64,000 bases of DNA from Alteraurantiacibacter hainanensis (GCF_036321025.1 NZ_JAZAPB010000001.1:682001-746000); one strand, 5' to 3'; shown: positions 41,627 to 50,416, counted from the first letter of the stretch. Notes: a model not told the origin generated them from the letters alone. Made by a program: numbers and translations.

Positions 41627-43153
41627 ATGGCCTTGCCAATGGCAACACAAAGCGCCACCTCCCGCCCGATGAAAACGCGCAAGCTCCCCCAGGTGGTGAT
41701 TATCGGCCGCCCAAACGTCGGCAAGTCGACCCTGTTCAACAGGCTGGTCGGCAAGCGACTGGCGCTGGTCGACGACCAGCCCGGCGTCACGCGCGACAGG
41801 CGCATGGGTCTTGCAGGCCTTGCGGGCCTGGAGTTCGAGGCTGTCGATACCGCCGGGTGGGAAGACGAGGACGACCAGTCGCTGCCCGGCAGGATGCTGG
41901 CGCAGACGCAGGTCTCCCTGAAGGGCGCCGATGCTGCCCTGTTCGTGATCGACGCGCGATCCGGCCTCACCCCGCTCGACGAGGAAATCGGTCGCTGGCT
42001 GCGGCAGCAGGAAGTTCCGGTGGTGCTGATCGCCAACAAGGCAGAGGGCAATGCAGGCGAAAGCGGGATTCTCGAATCCTATTCGCTCGGCCTGGGCGAA
42101 CCGGTGCCGGTCAGCGCGGAGCACGCCGAAGGCATCGCGGATCTCTACAGCGCACTCATCCCGCTGATCGGCGAAAAGGCCGACCAGATGCAGCTCGAGC
42201 AAGAGGCCGAGGCCGCCATCGCTGCCGACAAGGCGAAGGCCGCAGCCGAAGCAGGAGAGGAACTCGAGGAAATCGACCCTTCTGCCCCGCTCAGCCTGGC
42301 CATCGTGGGACGGCCCAATGCGGGCAAGTCCACCCTGGTCAATCGCCTGCTGGGCGAGGATCGCCTGCTGACAGGGCCGGAAGCCGGCATAACCCGCGAT
42401 TCCATTGCCATTGATTGGGAATGGACCGATCCCCGCTCCGGCGAGGAGCGGACCATCAAGCTGATCGACACGGCGGGCATGCGCAAGCGGGCCAAGGTGG
42501 TCGACAAGCTCGAGCGGCTCTCGGTACAGGACGGCCTGCGGGCGGTGGACTATGCCGAGGTCGTCGTGCTGCTGCTGGATGCGACGCGCGGACTGGAAGT
42601 GCAGGACCTGAAGATCGCCAGCCGCGTGCTGGAAGAAGGCCGCGCGCTCATGATCGCCATCAACAAGTGGGACATTGCCGAGGACGCGAGCGCGCTGTTC
42701 AACGGCATCCGCGCCGCGCTGGAGGAAGGGCTCTCGCAGTTGAGGGGCGTCCCGCTGTTCGCCGTCTCGGCCATGACCGGCAAGGGCCTGGATACCATGC
42801 TCGGTGCCGCCTTCGACCTGCGCGAGGCGTGGAGCCGGCGGGTTTCGACCTCCGCCCTCAACCGCTGGTTCGACGATGCCCTGTCCGCCAATCCGCCGCC
42901 CGCGCCCGGCGGCCGACGCATCAAGCTGCGCTATATCACGCAGGTCGGCACGCGCCCGCCGCGCTTCGTCATCTTCGGCACCCGGCTGGACGACCTTCCT
43001 GCCAGTTACGAACGCTATCTGCTCAACGACATTCGCAAGAAGCTGGGCTTCGGCGCCGTGCCGGTGCGCCTTACCCTGAAGAGCCCGAAGAACCCCTACG
43101 ATTCCAACCGTGGCGGCGGCGGGAAGTTCAGCGGCGGCAGCGGCAGGGACTGA
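41627..43153 (+). CDS. der: Ribosome biogenesis GTPase Der (EngA)
   Basis: Essential two-domain GTPase in 50S subunit assembly. 508 aa from the ATG at 41627; ATGs at 41639 and 41669 are alternatives and none has a strong ribosome site, the last giving the usual family N-terminus. First G domain: GRPNVGKS (27-34), DTAGWED and NKAEG. Second: GRPNAGKS (about 228), DTAGMRKRAKV and NKWD. An acidic Ala/Glu-rich linker (about 185-220) joins them, and a KH-like domain ends the protein, with a Gly-rich tail (GGGGKFSGGSGRD). The 5' part is divergent from the antiporter gene. A DUF2721 gene follows 6 bases later. Confidence 0.95.
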   Translation: MALPMATQSATSRPMKTRKLPQVVIIGRPNVGKSTLFNRLVGKRLALVDDQPGVTRDRRMGLAGLAGLEFEAVDTAGWEDEDDQSLPGRMLAQTQVSLKGADAALFVIDARSGLTPLDEEIGRWLRQQEVPVVLIANKAEGNAGESGILESYSLGLGEPVPVSAEHAEGIADLYSALIPLIGEKADQMQLEQEAEAAIAADKAKAAAEAGEELEEIDPSAPLSLAIVGRPNAGKSTLVNRLLGEDRLLTGPEAGITRDSIAIDWEWTDPRSGEERTIKLIDTAGMRKRAKVVDKLERLSVQDGLRAVDYAEVVVLLLDATRGLEVQDLKIASRVLEEGRALMIAINKWDIAEDASALFNGIRAALEEGLSQLRGVPLFAVSAMTGKGLDTMLGAAFDLREAWSRRVSTSALNRWFDDALSANPPPAPGGRRIKLRYITQVGTRPPRFVIFGTRLDDLPASYERYLLNDIRKKLGFGAVPVRLTLKSPKNPYDSNRGGGGKFSGGSGRD

Positions 43154-43159
43154 TCGGCC

Positions 43160-43675
43160 ATGCTGGATGCTCTTTCGCTCACGGGCGACCTGATAGAACG
43201 CACCTCCAGCACCGTGCGCGTGCAGGAAATCGTGCAGCTCAGCCTGGCGCCGGTGTTCCTGCTGGCCGCCATTGGCGCGATGCTGAACGTGATGAACCTG
43301 CGCCTGACGTGGCTGTTCGACCGGATCGAGTTCATCGAGCGACGCGTCGAGGACGGAGTCGAGGACCGCCTGAGCGAGGAACTGCCCGCCCTTATCCAGC
43401 GGCAGCGCAATGCGCAGATGGCGGTGAATCTCAGCACGTCCGCTGCGCTTACCATCTGCCTGGTGGTCGCGATCCTGTTCATCAGCGCCTTCATCGAACC
43501 GCGGATCGGCACGCTGGTCGCCATGCTGTGGATCGCCACCATGTTCCAGCTGTCGTGGGCGCTGGCGTTGTTTTTCCGCGAAACCAGCCTTGCATCCGCC
43601 ACGGCGAGGGAGCGCCGGCGTCGCAGCCGCGACATTCTCGCCCGCAAGCGCAAGCATGACGATCAGCTAGACTGA
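43160..43675 (+). CDS. DUF2721 membrane protein
   Basis: 171 aa. Three hydrophobic helices: about 25-46 (LSLAPVFLLAAIGAMLNVMNL), 95-117 and 120-140, arranged as in DUF2721, a small conserved family of proteobacterial inner-membrane proteins. The loop after helix 1 is charged (RIEFIERRVEDGVEDRLSEEL) and the C-terminus is very basic (RERRRRSRDILARKRKHD). Function unknown in the family. It starts 6 bases after der and is almost certainly co-transcribed with it. Confidence 0.83.
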   Translation: MLDALSLTGDLIERTSSTVRVQEIVQLSLAPVFLLAAIGAMLNVMNLRLTWLFDRIEFIERRVEDGVEDRLSEELPALIQRQRNAQMAVNLSTSAALTICLVVAILFISAFIEPRIGTLVAMLWIATMFQLSWALALFFRETSLASATARERRRRSRDILARKRKHDDQLD

Positions 43676-43823
43676 CGCGGCCACGCCTCGGCCCGGATAC
43701 GGACATAAATGGTTGGACCGACTGGTTTTCCGGTCGAATCGAACGGACCCTTCACGCCCCTTGCGCGTTGGTGCGCAAAGAGGATGTCGGGTGCATGAGA
43801 GCACTGGCAAGAGGCGAGGAACG

Positions 43824-44024
43824 ATGCAACGCTATCAATTGCAGATTGACTGCGGCGAAGCGGGCGAGGTGCTGAATCTGGATGTGCCGAACCTGGCCAC
43901 GGCGCTGATCGTCGCCGATATCAACATTGCCCATGGTACGGCGCAGATCCTGGAAGGCGAAAAGGTCGTGGCACGCATCGAGAAGCATGGCGCCGGAAAG
44001 GCCCCTTACTGGGTCGTCGACTGA
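43824..44024 (+). CDS. Small hypothetical protein
   Basis: 66 aa from ATG 43824, with GAGGCGAGGAACG just before; a longer frame from 43713 lacks a ribosome site. The sequence MQRYQLQIDCGEAGEVLNLD followed by LATALIVADINIAHGTAQIL and VVARIEKHGAG suggests a small alpha/beta protein. No family is recognised. It is convergent with bfr, whose stop lies 4 bases away, and is separated from the DUF2721 gene by 148 bp, enough for its own promoter. Good codon use and ribosome site support a real gene. Confidence 0.62.
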   Translation: MQRYQLQIDCGEAGEVLNLDVPNLATALIVADINIAHGTAQILEGEKVVARIEKHGAGKAPYWVVD

Positions 44025-44028
44025 CGCG

Positions 44029-44532
44029 TCAGCCCGCGCCCGCGTCGTTTTCCCCTTCGCCCGCGGCCTTGCTGTTCAGCTGGACGTAGTTCTCGATTCC
44101 CATGCGCGCGATCATGTCGAACTGGGTTTCCAGGAAATCGACATGCTGTTCCTCGCTGGCGAGGATGTTCTCGAACAGCTGGCCAGAAGTGAAGTCCTTC
44201 GCCTCCTGGCAATAGTCGGCCGCCTCGCGCAGCAAGGGGATGGCCTCGTTCTCCAGCGCGAGATCGGCCTTGAGGATCTCCTCCACCGTCTCGCCGACTT
44301 TCAGCTTGTGGAGCGCCTGGAAGTTGGGGAGTCCATCGAGAAACAGGATGCGGTCCGCCAGCCAGTCGGCATGCTTCATCTCGTCGATGCTCTCATGCCG
44401 CTCATACTCGGCCAGCTTGTAGACGCCCCAGTCGTTCAGCACGCGGTAGTGCAGCCAGTACTGGTTGATCGCCGTCAGCTCGTTGGTCAGAGCCTTGTTG
44501 AGATATTCGATGACTTTCGCATCACCCTTCAT
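44029..44532 (-). CDS. bfr: Bacterioferritin
   Basis: Iron-storage protein forming a 24-subunit heme-containing shell that oxidises and stores iron. 167 aa. All ferroxidase ligands are present: Glu18, Glu51, His54, Glu94, Glu127 and His130, and the heme ligand Met52 is in SIDEMKHADW. The C-terminal tail (SKAAGEGENDAGAG) is a little longer than usual. The stop lies 4 bases from a convergent small gene. It is probably co-transcribed with, or at least jointly regulated with, bfd 135 bp upstream. Confidence 0.95.
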   Translation of the reverse strand: MKGDAKVIEYLNKALTNELTAINQYWLHYRVLNDWGVYKLAEYERHESIDEMKHADWLADRILFLDGLPNFQALHKLKVGETVEEILKADLALENEAIPLLREAADYCQEAKDFTSGQLFENILASEEQHVDFLETQFDMIARMGIENYVQLNSKAAGEGENDAGAG

Positions 44533-44667
44533 GGCGTGTCTCCTGACTGAATCTGCATGGCTGCTAGATGGTCAGGACAGAGCCGGAAAGGCAAGCGAAA
44601 CCGCCCTTCGGATTGAGGAAAATCCGCAGAAAACCGGGCTATTGCGAATGCGAAGCAGGAAGCTGGA

Positions 44668-44859
44668 TCAGGCCGCGGCCATCGGCTGCAGCATCGCCTC
44701 GCGCTCTTCGGTGATCACCTCGTCTGCCTCTTCCAGGCACTGGCCGCAATTAGGGCGCTTCCCCAGCTTGGCATAGACACTTTCCGCACCGCCACGGTGC
44801 TGCCGCGCGGCCTTGCGCAGTTCGCATTCACGGATGGCATTGCAGACGCAGGTGTACAT
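44668..44859 (-). CDS. bfd: Bacterioferritin-associated ferredoxin (2Fe-2S)
   Basis: 63 aa. The [2Fe-2S] cluster cysteines are C4, C6, C38 and C41 (CxC..CxxC), the fingerprint of Bfd, which reduces ferric iron inside bacterioferritin to release it. The C-terminus (VITEEREAMLQPMAAA) is short. A Fur-like 15-bp palindrome occurs 68-82 bp upstream of the start, as expected for a gene induced by iron limitation. bfr follows downstream in the same direction. Confidence 0.93.
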   Translation of the reverse strand: MYTCVCNAIRECELRKAARQHRGGAESVYAKLGKRPNCGQCLEEADEVITEEREAMLQPMAAA

Positions 44860-44926
44860 TCTCGGCGATTCTCTCTCTCGTTTCGCCAGGAACGTTACTG
44901 CGAATGGATTGCATTAGCAAGCGCAT

Positions 44927-44941
44927 TGCGAATAATTCTCA
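44927..44941. promoter_or_regulatory. Fur-like operator before bfd
   Basis: TGCGAAT-A-ATTCTCA (44927-44941) is a 7-1-7 inverted repeat with one mismatch, the layout of the Fur box (TGATAATnATTATCA). It lies 68-82 bases upstream of bfd. A looser match, TGCGAATGGATTGCA, is at 44899-44913. bfd is Fur-regulated in several Proteobacteria. Confidence 0.6.
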
Positions 44942-44955
44942 AGATCGTTTGGAGA

Positions 44956-46230
44956 CTACCGACGCAGCGGAAACAGGCGGCCATAGGTCAGGCAGCGCCA
45001 GAGCCATTCCAGCGGGCCGTAGCGATAGCGCGCCAGCCACGGTTTCGACCATGCAAGCATCACCGCCCAGCCCAGCGCCACGACCAGGTAGAGCTCGGGT
45101 CGCGTCAGTTCGCCCCACAGGCCCCCTGCCCACGGATGAAAGATCAGCATCATCAGCACCGATGTGCCGATGTAGTTGGTGAAGGCCGCACGTCCCGCCG
45201 CCGACAGCCGCTCCGCCAGCCAGCCGCTGGCATGATTTCCGTAAAGCGCCAGCAGCAGCGCCAGCCCGATCACCATTGGCAATCGCGGCAGCATGGAGAA
45301 GGAGGCCATCGCCGACACCGTGCCCCAGTAGGTAAAGCCTTCATCCTTCACCCACAGCGCCATCAGCAGCGTAAGGCCGGCGCCCCCCAGCAGCAGTCCC
45401 CACCCCCAGGCCCTTCGCTTGCCAGTCGCCCCGCCGGGGCTGAACCACCCGAACCGGTAGAACGCCATGCCGATCAGGGTCAGGGGCACGGTTTCGAAAA
45501 CCATCAGGAACAACGTGTCGAGGGGATCCGTGAGATGTTCTGAAAAGTTGTGGCCGACGAACTCGGCATAGCTGCCTTCGGTCATGATGGAGATTTCGAC
45601 GCGGTCGTCCTCCAGGTTCGCCTGCTTGGCTTCCGCGATCGAGCTTTGGGCATCCTCTCCCGCAGCATCGCCGACGGCGGTATCGGCGATAAGCCAGGCG
45701 GAGCCGATGGCCAGCGCATAGATCAGCGCGCCGATCACATAGCCGATGAGGCCGAGCGTCAGCAGCTTGCCGGCGGTCATGCGAATGAACAGCAGGCTGG
45801 CAAATCCGGAGATGGAGTAGAGGATCAGGATGTCGCCGCGCCAGATCAGGTAGAAGTGCACGAGGCCGAAAAGCAGCAGCCAGGCGAGCCGCCGCCCCTG
45901 CAATCCCACTTCCGCCCCGCGTTCCCACGCCCGCTCCATGAACAGGGCCATTCCCGCGCCGAACAGCAGCGTGAACAGCCCGCGCATCTTGCCGTCGACC
46001 AGGACGAATTGCGCGACCCAAAGCCAGTCGGACGTCGCGTCGTGCGGCGTGAGGAAACCGCCGGGCCAGGAGTAGGCGCTCCAGGGCTGGCCGAACGCGA
46101 CGATATTGGCAGCAAGGATGCCCAGAACGGCAAACCCGCGGATGAAATCCAGGCTGGCGATCCGCTCTGCCGACGCGACCGGGGCGACCGCCTGCGGCTC
46201 GCCGTCTGGCGTTGCGTTTTCCTGTGCCAT
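44956..46230 (-). CDS. DUF418 family membrane protein
   Basis: 424 aa polytopic inner-membrane protein of the DUF418/DUF405 type (YeiB-like). The N-terminal half begins ERIASLDFIRGFAVLGILAAN and includes the MRGLFTLLFGAGMALFMER segment; the C-terminal half has LPMVIGLALLLALYG, AAFTNYIGTSVLMMLIFHPW and a typical GPLEWLWRCLTYGRLFPLRR end, giving about ten helices. Related to acyltransferase-3-like transporters; function unknown. A soluble insert of about 50 residues lies in the middle (TAVGDAAGEDAQ to EGSYAEFVGHN). Upstream 85 bp separate it from the SPOR gene. Confidence 0.88.
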   Translation of the reverse strand: MAQENATPDGEPQAVAPVASAERIASLDFIRGFAVLGILAANIVAFGQPWSAYSWPGGFLTPHDATSDWLWVAQFVLVDGKMRGLFTLLFGAGMALFMERAWERGAEVGLQGRRLAWLLLFGLVHFYLIWRGDILILYSISGFASLLFIRMTAGKLLTLGLIGYVIGALIYALAIGSAWLIADTAVGDAAGEDAQSSIAEAKQANLEDDRVEISIMTEGSYAEFVGHNFSEHLTDPLDTLFLMVFETVPLTLIGMAFYRFGWFSPGGATGKRRAWGWGLLLGGAGLTLLMALWVKDEGFTYWGTVSAMASFSMLPRLPMVIGLALLLALYGNHASGWLAERLSAAGRAAFTNYIGTSVLMMLIFHPWAGGLWGELTRPELYLVVALGWAVMLAWSKPWLARYRYGPLEWLWRCLTYGRLFPLRR

Positions 46231-46315
46231 GCTGCTTCCCTGTCCTTGCGTCCGGGCGGCCTTATGGCTGGCGCCCCGGTCGTTGGAAAGCGGCCTTCCA
46301 GCTGCCGTTGCGGAT

Positions 46316-47464
46316 TCAGTTGCGTGTCACCAGGCATTCCTGTCCGGCGCGTTGCAGGCTGGAACAGGCAGCCTGGGCGTCCGCCCGCGTGGCAAAGCCT
46401 CCCGCCTGCACGACCGTGACCCGCCCGCGCGGGAGGAACAGGCGTTCGCGTCCGGCGATTTCCGGGCGGTGCGAAAGCCTGTTCCACAAACGCTCCGCAT
46501 TCCCGTCGACCCCGAAGGCACCCAGCTGCACGCGCCATGGACCGCTTGCCGCAGCCTGGGCCGGAGCGGATTCGGGCGCGGCATCCGCCGGTGCGGGAGC
46601 CGGCGAAACGGTCTCAGCGACTTCTACCGGCTCGGGAGCCGGGGCCGCCGTCGGTGCCGAACCTTGCGCATAGCTGGCGCCCGCCTCGGCCGGATTGCTC
46701 GTTCCCGTGGCCTGCCGCGCCTGCGCCACGGCATCGCGCGCCGCAACGACGGAGGGCGACACCGCGACCGCAGCGATCGGGCGGGACGCGGCTGTCTCGA
46801 CCACTGGCGTTGCGGCCTCGGGCACCGGGTCTTCCCTCGCCGCGCTGAGATCGGCGGCGGCCAGCTGCACAGAGCGTGATTGCTGGGCCTCGCTCTCCAG
46901 CATGCGGGCCAGCGCCACGCCCGCCTGCCGTTGATCCAGCGGAATATGACTGTCCATCTGTTCGATCGCAGGGCCCGCCTGAGGCAGGCCCGTGGCGTTG
47001 GCGAGGGTCAGCAGCGCATAGGCCCGCTCCCAGTCGCGTTCCACCATGTCGCCGTTGAAGTGGGCGATGCCCAGAAGGTACTGCGCGCGCGGGTCACCCC
47101 GCTGCGAGGCCGACAGGACATAGGGCAGCGCCTCTTCCCGGCGGCCGTCCTGGAACAGCATCAGGCCATAGGTGTCGGCGGCCTGTATGTGGCCTGCCTC
47201 GGCCGCGGCCTTGTAGAACTGTTCCGCCCGCTGCATGTCGGCGGGAACGCCCCGCCCCAGCCGGTAGGCCTGTCCCATGTTGAACATGGCATCGGGATCG
47301 CCTGCCTCGGCAGGGCCCACCCATTCGGCAACCGCGGCGTCATAATCCCCGCGCGACCAGGCATCGACGCCGTCGCGCACGGTGGCCCCCAGCGGCGCGC
47401 AGAGCGCAAGAGCCGCCAGTGCGGCGCAGCCCCTGATGATCGCGGAATTCCTTCTGTATGGCAT
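46316..47464 (-). CDS. Exported Sel1-repeat and SPOR-domain protein
   Basis: 382 aa from ATG 47464 (MPYRRNSAIIRG). A signal peptide or anchor (about 8-26) is followed by Sel1/TPR repeats (DAMFNMGQAYRLGRGVPADM, then AADTYGLMLFQDGRREEAL and AQYLLGIAHFNGDMVERDW), a low-complexity Ala/Pro/Val-rich linker (about 190-300) and a C-terminal SPOR domain (GPWRVQLGAFGVDGNAERLW to FATRADAQAACSSLQRAGQ). SPOR domains bind peptidoglycan stripped of stem peptides at the septum. It is divergent from the ParA gene, 251 bp away, whose cluster ends in another SPOR protein. Confidence 0.85.
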   Translation of the reverse strand: MPYRRNSAIIRGCAALAALALCAPLGATVRDGVDAWSRGDYDAAVAEWVGPAEAGDPDAMFNMGQAYRLGRGVPADMQRAEQFYKAAAEAGHIQAADTYGLMLFQDGRREEALPYVLSASQRGDPRAQYLLGIAHFNGDMVERDWERAYALLTLANATGLPQAGPAIEQMDSHIPLDQRQAGVALARMLESEAQQSRSVQLAAADLSAAREDPVPEAATPVVETAASRPIAAVAVSPSVVAARDAVAQARQATGTSNPAEAGASYAQGSAPTAAPAPEPVEVAETVSPAPAPADAAPESAPAQAAASGPWRVQLGAFGVDGNAERLWNRLSHRPEIAGRERLFLPRGRVTVVQAGGFATRADAQAACSSLQRAGQECLVTRN

Positions 47465-47715
47465 GGCTATTCTCGCATCCCTGCTGATCTCTCGCACGAT
47501 GCCATAGTAAACAAGCTGTTAGCAAAGCGTTTATTCGGGCCAGATATGGCCGACTTTATCGCGTCCGCACAGTCGCAGAGCGTTCAGCCCGGCGAGCAGA
47601 AAGCAACAGCCAATCGCTCGCAAATTAACTCAAAATAAAGGGTAGTCTGCGAAGTCCTTTAGCGAAGGCCCGTAATTGAGACTTGGTCGGGTCGCTTGTT
47701 CTAGGGGGAATCGCG

Positions 47716-48438
47716 TTGCGCGTTTTGGCTTTGGCATCGCAGAAGGGTGGCTCTGGTAAGACCACTCTATCCGGTCACCTCGCTGTCCAGGCGCAGCGCG
47801 CTGGCGCTGGCCCGGTCGTACTCATCGACATCGATCCGCAGGGTTCGCTTGCCGACTGGTGGAACGAGCGTGAGGCGGAATATCCCGCTTTCGCCCAGAC
47901 CACCGTCGCACGGCTGGCGAACGACCTTGCGATCCTGCGCCAGCAGGGTTTCAAGCTCGCGGTGATCGACACTCCGCCCGCAATCACCATGGCTATCCAG
48001 TCGGTGATCTCGGTCGCGGAACTGATGGTCGTCCCGACTCGTCCCAGCCCGCACGACCTGCGCGCCGTGGGCGCCACGGTTGACCTGTGCGAACGGGCCG
48101 GAAAGCCGCTGATCTTCGTGGTCAACGCGGCGACTCCCAAGGCCAAGATCACGTCCGAAGCCGCTGTCGCCCTGTCGCAGCACGGCACGGTCGCGCCGAT
48201 CACCATTCACCACCGCACCGATTTCGCCGCCTCGATGATCGACGGCCGCACGGTGATGGAAATTGATCCCGAAGGTCGCAGCGCGCAGGAAGTCACGGCG
48301 CTGTGGCACTATGTCGCGGATCGTCTCGAGAAGAATTTCCGCCGCACCGTCTTCGCCGCTCCCGGCAGCAAGGCGGCGCAGGCGAACGGTGCTGGCCGCG
48401 CGCAGGGCGGAGGCTTCGGCCGCCGCGTTGCACAGTAA
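47716..48438 (+). CDS. ParA/MinD-family ATPase
   Basis: 240 aa from a TTG at 47716, with AGGGGGA six bases before. The deviant Walker A KGGSGKTT lies at residues 9-16 (ASQKGGSGKTTLSG), followed by DIDPQGSLADWW and the signature VIDTPPAI. A basic Gly/Ala-rich tail (GAGRAQGGGFGRRVAQ) ends the protein. ParA-type ATPases position chromosomes, plasmids or envelope complexes by membrane or DNA gradients. No parB follows; the next gene, starting within the stop codon as TAATG, is a ribbon-helix-helix protein, and a TPR/SPOR lipoprotein comes next, suggesting a positioning system for an envelope component. Confidence 0.9.
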   Translation: MRVLALASQKGGSGKTTLSGHLAVQAQRAGAGPVVLIDIDPQGSLADWWNEREAEYPAFAQTTVARLANDLAILRQQGFKLAVIDTPPAITMAIQSVISVAELMVVPTRPSPHDLRAVGATVDLCERAGKPLIFVVNAATPKAKITSEAAVALSQHGTVAPITIHHRTDFAASMIDGRTVMEIDPEGRSAQEVTALWHYVADRLEKNFRRTVFAAPGSKAAQANGAGRAQGGGFGRRVAQ

Positions 48439-48905
48439 TGGGCCGCGCCATGACAGAGAGCAACGCCTTCGCATCGCTCGGTCCGATGCTCCTGGCTCGC
48501 AAGGGGACGGCAAAGCCGGCCATGCGCGCCCAGCTGACGCAGAACGACCGCGTGCCCGAACTGGGTGACGATTTCGACGATCTGGCCGAAAGCCAGTCGG
48601 ACCTGGGCTGGAACGACATGGGCAACGACAACGATGTCGTGCCCCTGCGCCCCGCAAAGGACAGGGTTCCGGTTCGCGTTCACAAGACTGTCAACCTGCG
48701 CCGCAAGGCGGTGGAACAGGGTCGCCGCGCGGCCTTTACCCTGCGCCTCGACGACGAACGACACCTGAAACTGCGACTCGCCAGCACAATGCAGGATTGC
48801 AGCGCCCAGGCCCTGGTTACCCAGGCGCTCGATCGCTTCCTGAGCGAGATTCCGGAACTCGATTCCATCGCCGCGCATGTCGCCGGCAACAAGACCAAGG
48901 GCTGA
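48438..48905 (+). CDS. Ribbon-helix-helix protein, partner of ParA
   Basis: 155 aa from ATG 48438 (TAATG overlap with the ParA gene), or 151 from ATG 48450. The N-terminal 70 residues are acidic and disordered (DDFDDLAESQSDLGWNDMG); the C-terminal region RRAAFTLRLDDERHLKLRLA followed by DCSAQALVTQALDRFLSEIP fits a ribbon-helix-helix DNA-binding fold. RHH proteins serve as the DNA-binding partners of several ParA systems, such as ParG. A role as centromere-binding or adaptor protein for the adjacent ParA is inferred. The TPR/SPOR gene follows 14 bases later. Confidence 0.72.
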   Translation: MGRAMTESNAFASLGPMLLARKGTAKPAMRAQLTQNDRVPELGDDFDDLAESQSDLGWNDMGNDNDVVPLRPAKDRVPVRVHKTVNLRRKAVEQGRRAAFTLRLDDERHLKLRLASTMQDCSAQALVTQALDRFLSEIPELDSIAAHVAGNKTKG

Positions 48906-48919
48906 AGGGGAAACATCCT

Positions 48920-50353
48920 ATGAACGGCAAGGAACACCGCAAAGCGATGATCGGCCTCGGCATTTCGACCGCCATGGCCGCGGTCCTGCTGACCGGTTGC
49001 GCAGGTACCCCCGGCCCGCGCGCGAACGTGGCCGCCGCCGACGCGGCGCGCGCCATGGAGAGCGGTCGCACGAGCGAAGCCATCCAGCATGCGGAAGCGG
49101 CCGTCGCGGCTGATCCGCGCAATGCCGGCTATCGCATGGTGCTGGGCAATGCCTATCTGAACGAAGGCCGATTCGCCTCGGCTTCCACCAGCTTCCAGGA
49201 TGCGATGACGCTGGGCGACAACAGCCCGCGCGCTGCGCTCAGCCTGGCCCTCGCCCTGACGGGCGAGGCTCGCTTCGACGAGGCCGCGGCCCTGCTGCGC
49301 GACTGGGAAGGCGAGATCGCCGCCCCTGATCTCGGCCTGGCCTATGCCCTTGCCGGAGAACCGGAACGCGGCATCCACATCCTCAGCAATGCGATCCGCC
49401 AGGGTCAGAACACGGTCAAGGTTCGCCAGAACCTGGCCTACTCCTACGCCGTTGCCGGTCGCTGGCGCGAGGCCCGACTGATGGTGGCGCAGGACGTGCC
49501 CGCCGACCAGGTTGGCGACCGCATGGAACAGTGGGCGCAGCTCGCCCACGCCGAGGCCTATCAGCACCGCGTCGCGACCCTGCTCGACGTGCCGACCGGC
49601 GTTCGCGACGGCGGCCAGCCGCAGCACCTGGCGCTGGTCGATCGCCCCGACATGGAACAGCTGGCGTCCGAAGCCAGTGTAGAAGCCAGCGCCGATGTCG
49701 CAGCCCTGGCGGTTGCCGACACGGGCGGCGAGCTTCCCGCTTCGACCGAACCGGAATTCGGCTTCGACACCTATCAGACCCGCTCGGACTCGCCGCCGGT
49801 CAACTTCGCCGAGTCCTTCGTCTCGGATAAGCCCTCCGGCGCATCGCTGGCGGGCGTGGCCACCGATACGATGCGTTTCGTCAGCACGCCGGTGGTGCAA
49901 GCGACCCCGCCGCGTCGCGGCTCCGCACCCGAACAGCGTTCTGCTGCGCCGCGTCCGGTTGCCCGCGTGGAAACGCCTGCCTCGACAGCAAGCGCCGCGT
50001 CGGCCCGCAATGCCTCCGCGCCCGAACGCGCCGTGGCTGTGAGCGCGGTGGATGATCCCACGCACCTGGTGCAGCTGGGCAGCTTTGCCAGCGAACAGGG
50101 CGCTCGCCGCGCCTGGGGCATCTATGTCAGCCGCCACCCGGAACTGGCCAACCACCAGATGGTGATTACCGAGGCCGTGGTTCGCGGCAAGCGCTACTGG
50201 CGCGTTTCGGCAGGCGGCTTCGACAGTGCTTCCAGCCGCTCGATGTGCGCAAACGTCAACAACTCTTCCAGTGGCGAAGGCTGCATCACCTGGGCCGCCA
50301 GCACGCCGCTGCCCGGCGCCGTGGACGATGGCGTCCGCCTCGCCAGCCGCTGA
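48920..50353 (+). CDS. TPR lipoprotein with C-terminal SPOR domain
   Basis: 477 aa from ATG 48920, with GAAGGGG 10 bases before. The signal ends in a lipobox LTGC (Cys26), so it is probably an outer-membrane or periplasmic lipoprotein. TPR repeats (AIQHAEAAVAADPRNAGYRM, AYLNEGRFASASTSFQDAM and AALLRDWEGEIAAPDLGLAY) occupy about 45-200, a disordered Ala/Pro/Arg linker follows, and residues 385-470 form a SPOR domain (HLVQLGSFASEQGARRAWGI to YWRVSAGGFDSASS). It closes the ParA, RHH, TPR/SPOR run and is followed by a strong terminator. Confidence 0.88.
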   Translation: MNGKEHRKAMIGLGISTAMAAVLLTGCAGTPGPRANVAAADAARAMESGRTSEAIQHAEAAVAADPRNAGYRMVLGNAYLNEGRFASASTSFQDAMTLGDNSPRAALSLALALTGEARFDEAAALLRDWEGEIAAPDLGLAYALAGEPERGIHILSNAIRQGQNTVKVRQNLAYSYAVAGRWREARLMVAQDVPADQVGDRMEQWAQLAHAEAYQHRVATLLDVPTGVRDGGQPQHLALVDRPDMEQLASEASVEASADVAALAVADTGGELPASTEPEFGFDTYQTRSDSPPVNFAESFVSDKPSGASLAGVATDTMRFVSTPVVQATPPRRGSAPEQRSAAPRPVARVETPASTASAASARNASAPERAVAVSAVDDPTHLVQLGSFASEQGARRAWGIYVSRHPELANHQMVITEAVVRGKRYWRVSAGGFDSASSRSMCANVNNSSSGEGCITWAASTPLPGAVDDGVRLASR

Positions 50354-50374
50354 TCCGAACAACGAGAAGGTCGC

Positions 50375-50414
50375 AAGGCCCCTCTCCGCCCTGTGCGGGG
50401 AGGGGCTTCTTCTT
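50375..50414. terminator. Bidirectional Rho-independent terminator
   Basis: CCCCTC (50379-50384), a wobble and CCGC (50386-50389) pair with GCGG (50395-50398) and GAGGGG (50400-50405) around CCTGT, with outer AAG/CTT pairs. CTTCTTCTT follows on the plus strand; the minus side ends CCTTGCGACC, weaker. It separates the TPR/SPOR gene from the convergent SDR gene. Confidence 0.85.
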
Positions 50415-50416
50415 GC

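Noticed and set aside
41498..43657. A 719-codon open frame on the minus strand opposite der
   Set aside because: Antisense to a complete essential GTPase gene, with the same low-complexity composition as other antisense frames.
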